Source: JBCBZH01 sp039815415 | GTDB taxonomy: Bacteria; Bacteroidota; Rhodothermia; Rhodothermales; Rubricoccaceae | DNA: 14,568 nt | Assembly (NCBI GenBank): GCA_039815415.1 | Contig: JBCBZH010000086.1 | Span: 1-14,568, forward strand | Reading direction: 5' to 3' | Shown: in pieces, positions 1 to 6,845 of the stretch | How positions within the stretch are numbered: position 1 is the stretch's first letter | Layout: each line of letters opens with the position of its first letter | Notes under the pieces: model-generated | What the model saw: the letters and a program-made list of their open reading frames with translations, nothing else | Told to the model about the DNA's origin: nothing | Database searches by the model: none | Position numbers and translations under genes: made by a program

Positions 1-413
1 ACGCCCATCGGTCCTTGGCAGCAGATCTCGCCACCAGCGTGGAATTCTCGCAGCCCATCGAGCCTCCCGTGGTTCAGGAGTGGAGGGACGGGCTTCTCTA
101 TCGCCAGCTCCAGAAGTTCAACACGAACACGGTTTCCGACGGCAGTTCGTCGCGGCGTGTGAGGCTGACCCTCTGCGACGGCGGGTTTAGTCGCTACATC
201 TCGTACTCCTACTATCGAACCGGTGGAGGCAGCGACGCCGGCGCGGACACGGAGTACGGCACGTGGGAGGTGGTCTCCGATGGCGGAGACGGCGCGATGC
301 TCGAGCTGAGCTTCGACTCCGGTGAGGTGGTCGCCTATGATCTGGCTTTCGAGGACGACAAGCTCTACCTGGACGACACCCGCTACCTCCAGAGCGAGGG
401 CACCTGCGAGTAG
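1..413 (+). CDS. Hypothetical protein, 3' end only
   Basis: The reading frame is open from the left edge (first full codon at 3) and ends with TAG at 411-413, so the true start is probably outside the window; a TTG at 15 is an internal candidate but has no ribosome-binding site. About 136 residues are visible. They are rich in acidic residues, Gly, Ser and Tyr and have alternating hydrophobic and polar residues, most clearly in the last 50 (for example TWEVVSDGG, LELSFDSGEVV, LYLDDTRYL), which suggests a small all-beta fold such as a lipocalin-like or META-like domain. That fold assignment is only an impression. Two Cys are present, one near the middle and one at the penultimate position. No membrane segment is visible. 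The next gene starts 59-86 bp downstream in the same direction and encodes a secreted protein, so this one may also be a cell-envelope protein. Function is not recognised. Confidence 0.6.
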   Translation, partial: AHRSLAADLATSVEFSQPIEPPVVQEWRDGLLYRQLQKFNTNTVSDGSSSRRVRLTLCDGGFSRYISYSYYRTGGGSDAGADTEYGTWEVVSDGGDGAMLELSFDSGEVVAYDLAFEDDKLYLDDTRYLQSEGTCE

Positions 414-499
414 CGACACCCAGCCTCGTGCCCAGGCTGGTCTCCGCATGAGGCACGGACGCCCCCCGAACCATGATGTCGAACCCAACCCGAAGACCC

Positions 500-1999
500 A
501 TGAACCGACATTCCTTTCTCAAGACGCTCGCTCTCGCCAGCTCGATGCTCGCCCTGGTGGCGCTTTCGGCCAGACCTGCAGACGCCAACTGCTCGGTGCG
601 GTTTGCGTACACGGCCAACAACGGCCAGACTCAGACGAGGACGGTGACCCTCGAGGTCGCGGAGCGCGCGGATGTGCACCAGGGCAACATCCAGTACATC
701 CGAAATCGGGGAGACAATCCCGTTCGTGTTCAGCGCACCGGCCCGCTGGGAGGGGACGTGGATCTAGCTCCAGATGGCCGCGATCCGATCGCGGGGACGT
801 TTGCGGTTCAGGTACTCCTGCAAACCATCGTCTGCATGCCACCTGTGGAGGCTTCCGGTCCATCCGTTGAACAGCTCGTCCAGCAAGCGTTCGCTGCGGT
901 GCGAGGGCGGACGTTGCCTGTACTCAACCAACTCAGGACGTGGAAGCGGGATGCGGATCGGTGGGGTCGGCAGACGGCTGAGGATTGGGGGTCTTGCCCG
1001 AGCCCGGGAGCGCAGCAGTCCTACGATCAACTCGGGGCCTGGCGAACGAATGTCGCCGCGGCCATTGGGACAGCGAATCAGGTCCTGCAGGAGGCGCAGG
1101 CCGCCAATCAGTCCTGCAAAGATGTGACGGGCAACGATGCCTTGTGCAACCTCACGTTCAACGAGCTGCCAGTCCACGGCTGGATTACCTCACTCACAGC
1201 GACGGAGGCCTCCTTGCAGGCATCCAGGACCGCTATGCGACAGCTCCAATGCGTCGATGGCTGTCGCCGGACAGCGTCGCTTCCGGTGCCGACGGCGCAG
1301 ATCGAACCCGGCGGATTCTACACCTTTCGGAATCCGGGTATCCTGAGGGCGGAGGTCTGTACGCGGATGGACATGGGCGAAATCGGCTACAACCTGAGTG
1401 CCATCGCCAGCGCGAACCTCGCGGCGATTGTGGAGGTGGAGGCCCCGTCCTGTGCGCGGAGCGAGACGCTGTCGATTTGCACGAACTGGGATATGGACGG
1501 CTTGCTTGCGCAGTTGCAGCGTCTGCGTCTGGTGCCGCCCGGCGTTGGCTCCATCAACGTGAGCATTCCCAACCGCACCCTAGAGACCGTATCTGGAGTG
1601 CGCCAGGCGCGATGCCGTCGCCCGCTTCAGGTCTGTGTGCCCGATGGCGAGCTGACGATCTCCGCCAACCCGCTGGAGGGGCTCTTTCTCGAGACCGATG
1701 GCCAGTGCAACGGGCGCCTCGAGGTCACCTGCCAGGACCCGCCGTTCGGGCTCGAGCCCGTGATGCGGCGTGACGAGGTGCCCGACCTGACACAAGCGGA
1801 GGTGACCTGGACTGGCCGGCGTCCGGGCCGCATCATCGTGGACCTGACCCGTCCCGACTTCCAACGGCTCTGCCTCGGCGGGGGCCGCACGGCGCTTCGC
1901 ATCCCGCGCCCGCCGCGCATCTCGATGGGCCGCACCCGCCTGGATCTACCGTTCCTCTGCACGCAGCCGAACCTACGTGACGTGATCGCCAATCCGTAG
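500..1999 (+). CDS. Sec-secreted protein of unknown function
   Basis: The preferred start is ATG at 500, because it gives a clean signal peptide: MNRHSF, a hydrophobic core around LALASSMLALVALSA, and an Ala-X-Ala cleavage site ending ADA before NCS. The frame also has ATGs at 473 and 476, which would add nine residues ahead of the signal. The mature part is about 470 residues with no further membrane segment. It has about 20 Cys spread along the chain, several in close pairs (CVDGC, CRRPLQVC), suggesting disulfides in the periplasm or outside the cell. The N-terminal third has a beta-type region (FAYTANNGQTQTRTVTLEV), then a helical stretch of about 150 residues rich in Gln, Ala and Trp, then a Pro-, Arg- and Cys-rich beta-like C-terminus. 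I do not recognise the family. No catalytic motif stands out. It has no close operon partner: 86 bp separate it from the gene before and 152 bp of hairpin-rich DNA from rsmB. Confidence 0.75.
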   Translation: MNRHSFLKTLALASSMLALVALSARPADANCSVRFAYTANNGQTQTRTVTLEVAERADVHQGNIQYIRNRGDNPVRVQRTGPLGGDVDLAPDGRDPIAGTFAVQVLLQTIVCMPPVEASGPSVEQLVQQAFAAVRGRTLPVLNQLRTWKRDADRWGRQTAEDWGSCPSPGAQQSYDQLGAWRTNVAAAIGTANQVLQEAQAANQSCKDVTGNDALCNLTFNELPVHGWITSLTATEASLQASRTAMRQLQCVDGCRRTASLPVPTAQIEPGGFYTFRNPGILRAEVCTRMDMGEIGYNLSAIASANLAAIVEVEAPSCARSETLSICTNWDMDGLLAQLQRLRLVPPGVGSINVSIPNRTLETVSGVRQARCRRPLQVCVPDGELTISANPLEGLFLETDGQCNGRLEVTCQDPPFGLEPVMRRDEVPDLTQAEVTWTGRRPGRIIVDLTRPDFQRLCLGGGRTALRIPRPPRISMGRTRLDLPFLCTQPNLRDVIANP

Positions 2000-2027
2000 G
2001 CCGCGACTCTGTAGGCTATGCCTACGG
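1994..2027 (+). terminator. Two mutually exclusive short hairpins at the gene end
   Basis: CCGTAGGC (1994-2001, overlapping the TAG stop of the secreted-protein gene) is the exact reverse complement of GCCTACGG (2020-2027), giving an 8-bp stem with an 18-nt loop. The right arm can instead pair with GTAGGC at 2011-2016 to give a 6-bp stem with a 3-nt loop. There is no run of T after either, so a simple intrinsic terminator is not proven. They could slow or stop transcription leaving the upstream gene, or protect its mRNA end. Confidence 0.35.
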
Positions 2028-2033
2028 CTCAGA

Positions 2034-2090
2034 TCGCCAGCTCGTTGTGATGGCTCCAGTGGTGGGGAGCCAAGCACGACGGGCTGGCGA
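2034..2090 (+). repeat. Long imperfect hairpin, REP-like, before rsmB
   Basis: The segment folds end to end. The outer arm 2034-2049 pairs with 2075-2090 over 16 positions, with only two departures, both of which are U-G pairs in + strand RNA. A small internal loop follows (A at 2050 against AG at 2073-2074). The inner arm TGGCTCC (2051-2057) then pairs perfectly with GGAGCCA (2066-2072) around an 8-nt loop. The outer arms carry the dispersed word TCGCCAGCTCG and its inverse CGGGCTGGCGA. No T-run follows, and rsmB starts 61 bp later. It could be a repetitive extragenic palindrome, a transcript-end stabiliser, a protein-binding site or a structured leader of rsmB. Confidence 0.6.
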
Positions 2091-2151
2091 CGGCCCTCGA
2101 GCGGGTAGCCTCTTCGCTGAGGAGAACGCAGGAAGCAGGGTAGCTTGAGCC

Positions 2152-3480
2152 ATGCCGTCACCCTCTTCTGCTCGCCAGATTGCTGTCCGCCGCCTGCTCC
2201 GCGTCGAGGCCGATGGGGCGTATGTCGCGCGGCTGAGCGATGCATCCGTAGACCCCGCCGAGGCGCGACGCGCCTCAGACTTCGTGGCGGGCGTAACGCG
2301 CTGGCGACGCTGGCTGGATCACGTGCTCGACCACTTCTATCGAGGTGACATCGCCACGCTCCAGCCCGAGTTGCTCCAGATCCTCCGAGTGGGGCTCTAC
2401 GATCTGGTGATCCGAGAGACGCCACCGCACGCCGCCGTCAACGAGGCCGTCGGGACTGCGCGGACGATGCTCCACAAAGGCGCTGCCGGGCTGACGAACG
2501 CTGTTCTCCGCGCCGCGTCCCGTGCGCACCAGCGTGACGCGCTGGCGATGCCAGCCACCGGGGACCTCGCCAACGATCTGGCGGTTCGCTACTCCCATCC
2601 CACGTGGATGGTGCGACGATGGCTTGATCGGTGGCGTCGGGAAGAGGTGGAGGCCCTTCTGGCTTCCAACAACGCCGCGCCGACGTTTGGGCTGCGCGTC
2701 AACCCAGGACGAGCAATGCCGGAGCAGGCTCTGCACCAGCTCGAGGGGCTAGGAGTGCACGTAGAGCCGTCTCGCTGGCTGGAGGATTTCATGACCACCC
2801 AGCAGCTCCAACCCGTTCTGAGAAGCGACGCGCTGGAGACGGGAACGGTGGCTGTGCAGGACGAAGCCGCAGGGCTCGTTGTTCGCGTGCTGGACCCTCA
2901 GCCGGGGGACCGCGTGCTTGATGCCGCCGCCGCGCCAGGCGGCAAGGCCGTCTATGCCGCCAGTCGGATGCAGGACACGGGGACGGTAGTAGCCCTTGAC
3001 ATCAGCGAGGCCAAGACGCGGCTTGTGCAGGACGCTGCCGACCGACATGGGCTCAGCATCCTCGAGACGGTAGCCGCCGATTTCCGGACGTGGACCTCTG
3101 ACAAGACCTTCGGCAAGGTGCTTCTCGACGTTCCGTGCTCGGGCACAGGAGTTCTCTCCAAACGCGCCGATCTACGGTGGAACCGAAGCCCTGAGGACCT
3201 GATTGGGCTGGCGACGCTTCAAGATGAGCTTCTGGATGCAGGCGCCAAGCGTGTCCGCCCCGGCGGTGTTCTCGTCTACTCCACGTGCTCCATTGAACCC
3301 GAAGAGAACGAGCACCGTATCGAGGCTTTCCTTCACCGCCACCCGGAGTTTCGTCGCCAGCCCGTTGGCGATTCGGTTCCAGAGCCGATGCGAAGCCCGG
3401 ACGGCACCTACGCTGCGCTTCCGCATGTTCACGGCACGGACGGTGCGTTCGCAGCCCGCCTCTTCCGGGCACTTGCCTGA
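2152..3480 (+). CDS. rsmB: 16S rRNA (cytosine-C5)-methyltransferase RsmB
   Basis: SAM-dependent enzyme of the RsmB/NOP2/SUN family, expected to methylate C967 (E. coli numbering) of 16S rRNA in the cytoplasm. The 442 residues match the usual length (about 430-450) and domain order. A NusB-like helical RNA-binding domain covers about residues 5-125 (ILRVGLYDL, AAVNEAVGTAR, LTNAVLRAASR), followed by a linker and a Rossmann methyltransferase domain from about 225 to the end. The SAM-binding motif DAAAAPGGK is at 257-265. Both family cysteines are present: Cys329 in DVPCSGTG and Cys379 in STCSIEPEENE, the latter being the usual nucleophile. The ATG at 2152 fits the NusB domain start; an AG-rich stretch lies upstream but no strong ribosome-binding site. 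The DinB-family gene starts only 7 bp after the stop, so the two are probably cotranscribed. Confidence 0.93.
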   Translation: MPSPSSARQIAVRRLLRVEADGAYVARLSDASVDPAEARRASDFVAGVTRWRRWLDHVLDHFYRGDIATLQPELLQILRVGLYDLVIRETPPHAAVNEAVGTARTMLHKGAAGLTNAVLRAASRAHQRDALAMPATGDLANDLAVRYSHPTWMVRRWLDRWRREEVEALLASNNAAPTFGLRVNPGRAMPEQALHQLEGLGVHVEPSRWLEDFMTTQQLQPVLRSDALETGTVAVQDEAAGLVVRVLDPQPGDRVLDAAAAPGGKAVYAASRMQDTGTVVALDISEAKTRLVQDAADRHGLSILETVAADFRTWTSDKTFGKVLLDVPCSGTGVLSKRADLRWNRSPEDLIGLATLQDELLDAGAKRVRPGGVLVYSTCSIEPEENEHRIEAFLHRHPEFRRQPVGDSVPEPMRSPDGTYAALPHVHGTDGAFAARLFRALA

Positions 3481-3487
3481 TTCAGCC

Positions 3488-4051
3488 ATGACCCAGCTCG
3501 AGAGCTACGCTCAACATTACCAGGACGCGCAGTCGCTGCTGCACACCCTTGCCGACCCACTGGACGATGACGCGTTTAACTGGAAGCCGGACGCCACGTC
3601 GTGGTCTGTCGGGGAGTGCGTCGTCCACCTGAACACGATCTCGAAGGACTACCTCGATGCCCTGGAGTCCGCTGTTGCAGCGGGTGGGCCACGAGCTGAG
3701 GGGCCGTTCAGGTATGGCTGGCTCACGCGGATGTTCACCAAAGCCGTACGTCCGGGATCCCGCTCCATGAGCACGATGAAGGCCATGCGGCCTCCGGAAA
3801 CCGATGGGACGCGCTCGGCCATCGACAAAGACCGAGCCCTGGCCCGGTACGACGATGACACGAGGCGATACGTCGAGCTGGCGAGCCGAGCCAGCGGGCT
3901 GGACCTGCGGCGAATCAAGGTGGCATCGCCGTTTCTGAGCATTGCTCGGTTCAATCTGGGTGGCCTGATCGAAGCGCTGGGGTTGCATGCGCTGCGGCAC
4001 GTCCAGCAAGCCGAGCGCGTGACCCGGATGCAGGCGTTCCCGCAGTCCTAG
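3488..4051 (+). CDS. DinB-superfamily protein (DinB_2-like)
   Basis: A 187-residue protein. The frame extends upstream into rsmB, but the ATG at 3488, just after the rsmB stop, gives a normal DinB-type N-terminus (MTQLESYAQHYQDAQSLLHTL). The pattern WSVGECVVHLNTISKDYLDAL at 39-59 is typical of DinB_2 proteins. His47, His167 and His171 sit where this four-helix-bundle family carries its metal-binding histidine triad; the last two are in HALRHVQQAERV near the C-terminus. Known relatives include metal-dependent thiol transferases (bacillithiol or mycothiol S-transferases) and many members of unknown activity, so the substrate here cannot be named. No signal peptide or membrane segment is seen; it should be cytosolic. 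It lies 7 bp behind rsmB without its own ribosome-binding site, which suggests translational coupling. The functional link to rRNA methylation is unclear. Confidence 0.8.
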   Translation: MTQLESYAQHYQDAQSLLHTLADPLDDDAFNWKPDATSWSVGECVVHLNTISKDYLDALESAVAAGGPRAEGPFRYGWLTRMFTKAVRPGSRSMSTMKAMRPPETDGTRSAIDKDRALARYDDDTRRYVELASRASGLDLRRIKVASPFLSIARFNLGGLIEALGLHALRHVQQAERVTRMQAFPQS

Positions 4052-4185
4052 CCGCCTGCCCGAAGGAGAGTGTTGCTCACCCATCGCCATGGGTTGAACA
4101 GGCGACTTGAGCAGGCTTCTTGCCTTCAGCCTGTGGACCGGCGCCCGTATCTTCGCGGCCCCTCAGCCTCACCTGCAGCGCACCG
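4052..4185. other. Intergenic gap before asnS with weak hairpin
   Basis: This 134-bp gap contains ACCCAT (4079-4084) and ATGGGT (4089-4094), a 6-bp stem with a 4-nt loop 27 nt after the DinB-family stop, without a T-run. TTGCCT at 4120-4125 and CGTATC at 4146-4151 loosely resemble -35 and -10 boxes, but their 20-bp spacing is too long to call a promoter. The gap is the likely place for asnS transcription to start. Confidence 0.3.
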
Positions 4186-5694
4186 ATGACGGAGCCGTTT
4201 ACTCGTATTTCAGCCCTTCCCGATCACGCCGGACAGTCCGTCACGGTCAATGGCTGGCTCCAGAACAAGCGCGGATCGAAAGGGCTCTACTTTCTCGAGC
4301 TGAGGGATGGCACCGGGCTGGTACAAGTGGTGGTCAATGCCGAGGCCGTGGATGCCAGCTCGTTCGACGCTGCCAGCGAGGCAACCCAGGAAAGCGCGCT
4401 CAAGATCGAGGGTACCGTTCGGGAGGATGCACGCCAGGTCGGCGGTGTGGAGATCCAGGCGTCAAGCGTCACCATGCTGGCGAAGGCCGAGCCGTACCCG
4501 ATCACGCCCAAGGAGCACGGTGTGGAGTTCTTGATGGACCGGCGCCATCTGTGGCTTCGGTCGCGCAGGCAGTGGGCCATCATGCGGGTCCGCAACCGGA
4601 TCATCATGTCCATCCACGGCTACTTCCAGGAGGAGGGCTACATCCAGATGGATGCCCCCATTCTGACGGGGAACGCTGTCGAGGGCACGTCCACGCTGTT
4701 CGAACTGGAGTACTTCGAGGAGCCCGCTTACCTCACGCAGAGTGGCCAACTGCACGGTGAAGCCATGGCGATGGCTCACGGCAAGATCTACACCTTTGGG
4801 CCGACGTTCCGCGCTGAGAAGTCCAAGACCCGCCGACACCTGACGGAGTTTTGGATGATTGAGCCCGAGATGGCGTTCTACGATCTGGCGATGAACATGG
4901 ATGTGGCCGAAGAGCTGCTCGTCCGCATCGTTCAGGATGCTCTGCGCGACTGCGCCGACGAGCTGGCGCTTCTCGAGCGTGACACCAGCTCGTTGTCGGT
5001 TTCCGCTGAGGGCGGGTTCCCTCGGCTCACGTACAGCGAGGCCGTCGAGCTGCTGACAAGCGACGCCACGCAGACGCTGCTGGATGCCGAGGAGGCGGGG
5101 TTGGAAGATGAGAAGGTGGCTCTTGAAGGGGAGCGCGAGCGCAACCAGACCGCCTACGGTCAGGCGAAGAAAGGGGAGAAGCGGCGCATCGACGCTCGCG
5201 AGATCGAGATCAACTCTCGCCTGACCCAGATCGACGAAGGCCTGCGCAACATTCCGGGCTGGCGAGAGAGTGCTCGTGCCTTCGAGTGGGGCGCCGACTT
5301 TGGAGGCTCCGACGAGACCGTCCTTACGAGGCACTTCGACCGCCCCATTCTGGTGCACCGCTACCCAGCAGCCGTCAAGGCGTTCTACATGAAGCGCGAT
5401 CCCGAGGATGACCGTCTTGCACTCGGCGTCGATGTGCTGGCGCCAGAGGGCTACGGCGAAATCGTCGGAGGTGGGGAGCGCGCGACGGATCTCCAGTTCC
5501 TGAGGAACCAAGTGGAGGCGCACGGCCTGCCGGAGTCGGCCTTCGACTGGTACTTCGATCTCCGCAAGTTTGGGTCGGTGCCGCATGCCGGGTTCGGCCT
5601 GGGGCTCGAACGCACCGTCGCCTGGGTGTGTGGGCTCCCCCACGTTCGGGAGACCATTCCCTTCCCGCGCCTCATGGGCCGCCTCCACCCATAA
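4186..5694 (+). CDS. asnS: Asparaginyl-tRNA synthetase with helical insert
   Basis: Class IIb aminoacyl-tRNA synthetase that charges tRNA-Asn with asparagine in the cytoplasm. The 502 residues start at ATG 4186 (MTEPFTRISAL); a longer frame from 4120 would add 22 residues without family support. An OB-fold anticodon-binding domain covers about 15-105 (TVNGWLQNKRGSKGLYFLEL). The catalytic core carries PILTGNAVEGTSTLFEL, then motif 2 (FRAEKSKTRRHLTEFW, Arg209 and Glu211) and motif 3 (GLGLERTVAW, Arg476), ending in PFPRLMGRLHP. The C-terminal signature and the LTEFWMIEPEM motif separate it from AspRS. It is about 35 residues longer than the E. coli enzyme. The excess is a highly charged, probably coiled-coil segment at about 300-363 (for example EDEKVALEGERERNQ), placed between the region after motif 2 and FEWGADFG. 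It has its own gap on both sides and appears monocistronic or paired with the next gene. Confidence 0.95.
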   Translation: MTEPFTRISALPDHAGQSVTVNGWLQNKRGSKGLYFLELRDGTGLVQVVVNAEAVDASSFDAASEATQESALKIEGTVREDARQVGGVEIQASSVTMLAKAEPYPITPKEHGVEFLMDRRHLWLRSRRQWAIMRVRNRIIMSIHGYFQEEGYIQMDAPILTGNAVEGTSTLFELEYFEEPAYLTQSGQLHGEAMAMAHGKIYTFGPTFRAEKSKTRRHLTEFWMIEPEMAFYDLAMNMDVAEELLVRIVQDALRDCADELALLERDTSSLSVSAEGGFPRLTYSEAVELLTSDATQTLLDAEEAGLEDEKVALEGERERNQTAYGQAKKGEKRRIDAREIEINSRLTQIDEGLRNIPGWRESARAFEWGADFGGSDETVLTRHFDRPILVHRYPAAVKAFYMKRDPEDDRLALGVDVLAPEGYGEIVGGGERATDLQFLRNQVEAHGLPESAFDWYFDLRKFGSVPHAGFGLGLERTVAWVCGLPHVRETIPFPRLMGRLHP

Positions 5695-5756
5695 ATGTGT
5701 CTCTGACCTGACGGCTCGGTGCCGTCCTCAGCTCGAGGGGAGGCCCCATTCGATTC

Positions 5757-6470
5757 ATGCCCCAGACTCTTCACCCTCGGGTTCCGTTGGACTTTGCGCC
5801 CGTAAGCGAAGCGGAATCTCTTGACCGGGCTGAGCGCTTCTACCGCCAGCTCGACACGCGCCGCTCCGTACGCGACTATTCCGATCGACCTGTCCCGAAG
5901 CGGCTCATCGAGCTGGCGATCCAGACAGCCTCGACGGCGCCCAGCGGGGCTCACATGCAACCGTGGACCTTCGTAGCGGTGCAGGACTCTGCGGTGAAGC
6001 GGCAGATCCGCGAAGCTGCCGAGGCCGAGGAGCGGGCGAGCTACGGCGGCCGCATGAGCGAGGAATGGCTCGAGGCCCTCGCTCCGCTCGGAACCGATTG
6101 GCAGAAACCGTTTTTGGAGACGTGCCCGTGGGTCGTGGTGCTCTTTGCACAGCGGACCGGTGTGCACCCGGATGGGTCGAAGCGGAAGCACTACTACGTC
6201 CAAGAGAGCTGCGGCATCGCTGCGGGGATGTTCATCGCCGCGCTCCACCAGATGGGACTCACCACGCTGACGCACACCCCCAGCCCCATGCGGTTTCTCT
6301 CCGAGCTCCTGGATCGCCCGGCCAATGAGGTGCCCTACATCCTCTTTCCCGTCGGCTACCCGGCAACGGAGGCGACTGTTCCGGACCTTCAGCGAAAGCC
6401 GTTGGACGAGGTCGCAGTCTGGATCGAACAGAACGAGGGCGCCCCGTCGGAACCGGGCGCCCTCGGATGA
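5757..6470 (+). CDS. Iodotyrosine deiodinase-like FMN nitroreductase
   Basis: A 237-residue flavoprotein of the nitroreductase fold. It belongs to the iodotyrosine deiodinase/halotyrosine dehalogenase branch, which uses FMN to remove iodide or other halogens reductively from tyrosine. The FMN-phosphate motif RRSVRDY is at 35-41, SGAHMQPW at 63-70, and the C-terminal signature PVGYPATEATVPDLQRKPLD at 198-217, nearly the same as in animal deiodinases. Glu92, Tyr96 and Lys117 match the lid triad that grips the amino and carboxyl groups of the substrate; their spacing (4 and 21 residues) equals that in mammalian enzymes (Glu153, Tyr157, Lys178 in mouse). There is no membrane anchor, so a soluble cytosolic dimer is expected. 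AGGGGAGG lies 13 nt before the ATG, farther than usual. The gene is 62 bp behind asnS. Actual substrate is not shown by sequence; other halophenols or nitroaromatics remain possible. Confidence 0.85.
   Translation: MPQTLHPRVPLDFAPVSEAESLDRAERFYRQLDTRRSVRDYSDRPVPKRLIELAIQTASTAPSGAHMQPWTFVAVQDSAVKRQIREAAEAEERASYGGRMSEEWLEALAPLGTDWQKPFLETCPWVVVLFAQRTGVHPDGSKRKHYYVQESCGIAAGMFIAALHQMGLTTLTHTPSPMRFLSELLDRPANEVPYILFPVGYPATEATVPDLQRKPLDEVAVWIEQNEGAPSEPGALG
6434..6465 (-). terminator. Perfect 11-bp hairpin, likely terminator of the - strand gene
   Basis: CGAGGGCGCCC (6434-6444) and GGGCGCCCTCG (6455-6465) are exact reverse complements around a 10-nt loop. The hairpin lies inside the last codons of the deiodinase-like gene. 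Read on the - strand it falls 23 nt after the TAA of the cold-shock-domain gene and is followed by the T-rich TTCTGTTCG, as in an intrinsic terminator. On the + strand no T-run follows, so action there is less likely, although convergent transcription would meet at this site. Confidence 0.6.
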
Positions 6471-6488
6471 GAGAGTGGCTATTGCCGC

Positions 6489-6701
6489 TTAGGTGAGTCG
6501 ACGCACCTCGCGGGCCATCACCCCCACCTTGCCACCGACAACGGTGAACTCGACGGGCTCACCCGCACGGTAGGCCTCCTCGCGGGCGTCCCGTGCAGAA
6601 AATGGAATGCGATCTGCGCCAGCGGAGTGCCGGACAAAGCCGGTGCCGCGACGAGTGTTGAATGAGTAGACAGTGCCTCGGGTCAAGGGTCTGTACTGCA
6701 T
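6489..6701 (-). CDS. Small cold-shock-domain (CspA-like) protein
   Basis: A predicted nucleic-acid-binding OB-fold protein. Starting at ATG 6701 it has exactly 70 residues, the usual CspA length; an earlier GTG at 6755 would add 18 residues outside the domain. The order of elements matches a cold-shock domain: RGTVYSFNTRRGTGFV at 8-23 (compare the usual GxVKWFNxxKGFGFI), RIPFS at 31-35 in the place of the second RNA-binding motif, and GEPVEFTVVGGKVGVMAREV at 47-66. The aromatic residues that stack on nucleic acid are partly lost: KWFN is YSFN, GFGF is GTGF and VFVH is RIPFS, so binding may be altered. It is the only clear gene on the - strand, transcribed away from the sugar operon. A hairpin follows its stop. 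Neither a promoter nor a ribosome-binding site is evident upstream. Confidence 0.75.
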   Translation of the reverse strand: MQYRPLTRGTVYSFNTRRGTGFVRHSAGADRIPFSARDAREEAYRAGEPVEFTVVGGKVGVMAREVRRLT

Positions 6702-6817
6702 GTTGTTTGAGGGACGCGATCCTACGAGTTGTATCGGCCGAGGATTCTGGTGCACTTTGGAGGCTGCGCGAACAGTGTGCGAGGGCTGTGCGAAGGGCCT
6801 TCAAGCGCGCAGAACGG

Positions 6818-6845
6818 TTGACAAACTTTCCGATGTGCCGATACT
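6818..6845 (+). promoter_or_regulatory. Sigma70-like promoter of the sugar operon
   Basis: A perfect -35 box TTGACA (6818-6823) is followed after 16 bp by GATACT (6840-6845), which matches four of six positions of TATAAT. Transcription would begin near 6852, about 45 nt before the first gene. An 8-bp palindrome GCTATAGC (6858-6865) lies just after this point and could be an operator. This is the only strong promoter seen in the window. Confidence 0.6.

Noticed and set aside
778..794. Palindrome CCGCGATC-C-GATCGCGG
   Set aside because: A single copy inside the secreted-protein gene, without a partner or link to other elements; kept only as a curiosity.
985..1773. Second-frame open frame of 262 codons within the secreted-protein gene
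   Set aside because: No recognisable domain, Arg/Gly-rich composition typical of a shifted GC-rich frame, and the main frame has a signal peptide and balanced composition.
3203..3487. Extension of the DinB-family frame into rsmB
   Set aside because: The 95 extra residues overlap conserved rsmB coding sequence and do not belong to DinB proteins; the ATG at 3488 is better.
4462..5688. Long open frame of 408 codons on the - strand opposite asnS
   Set aside because: It is fully antisense to a well-supported asnS, shows no recognisable domain, and long mirror frames are common in GC-rich genes.
5711..5725. Small hairpin ACGGC/GCCGT between asnS and the deiodinase-like gene
   Set aside because: The stem has only 5 bp and no T-run; this is expected by chance in GC-rich DNA.
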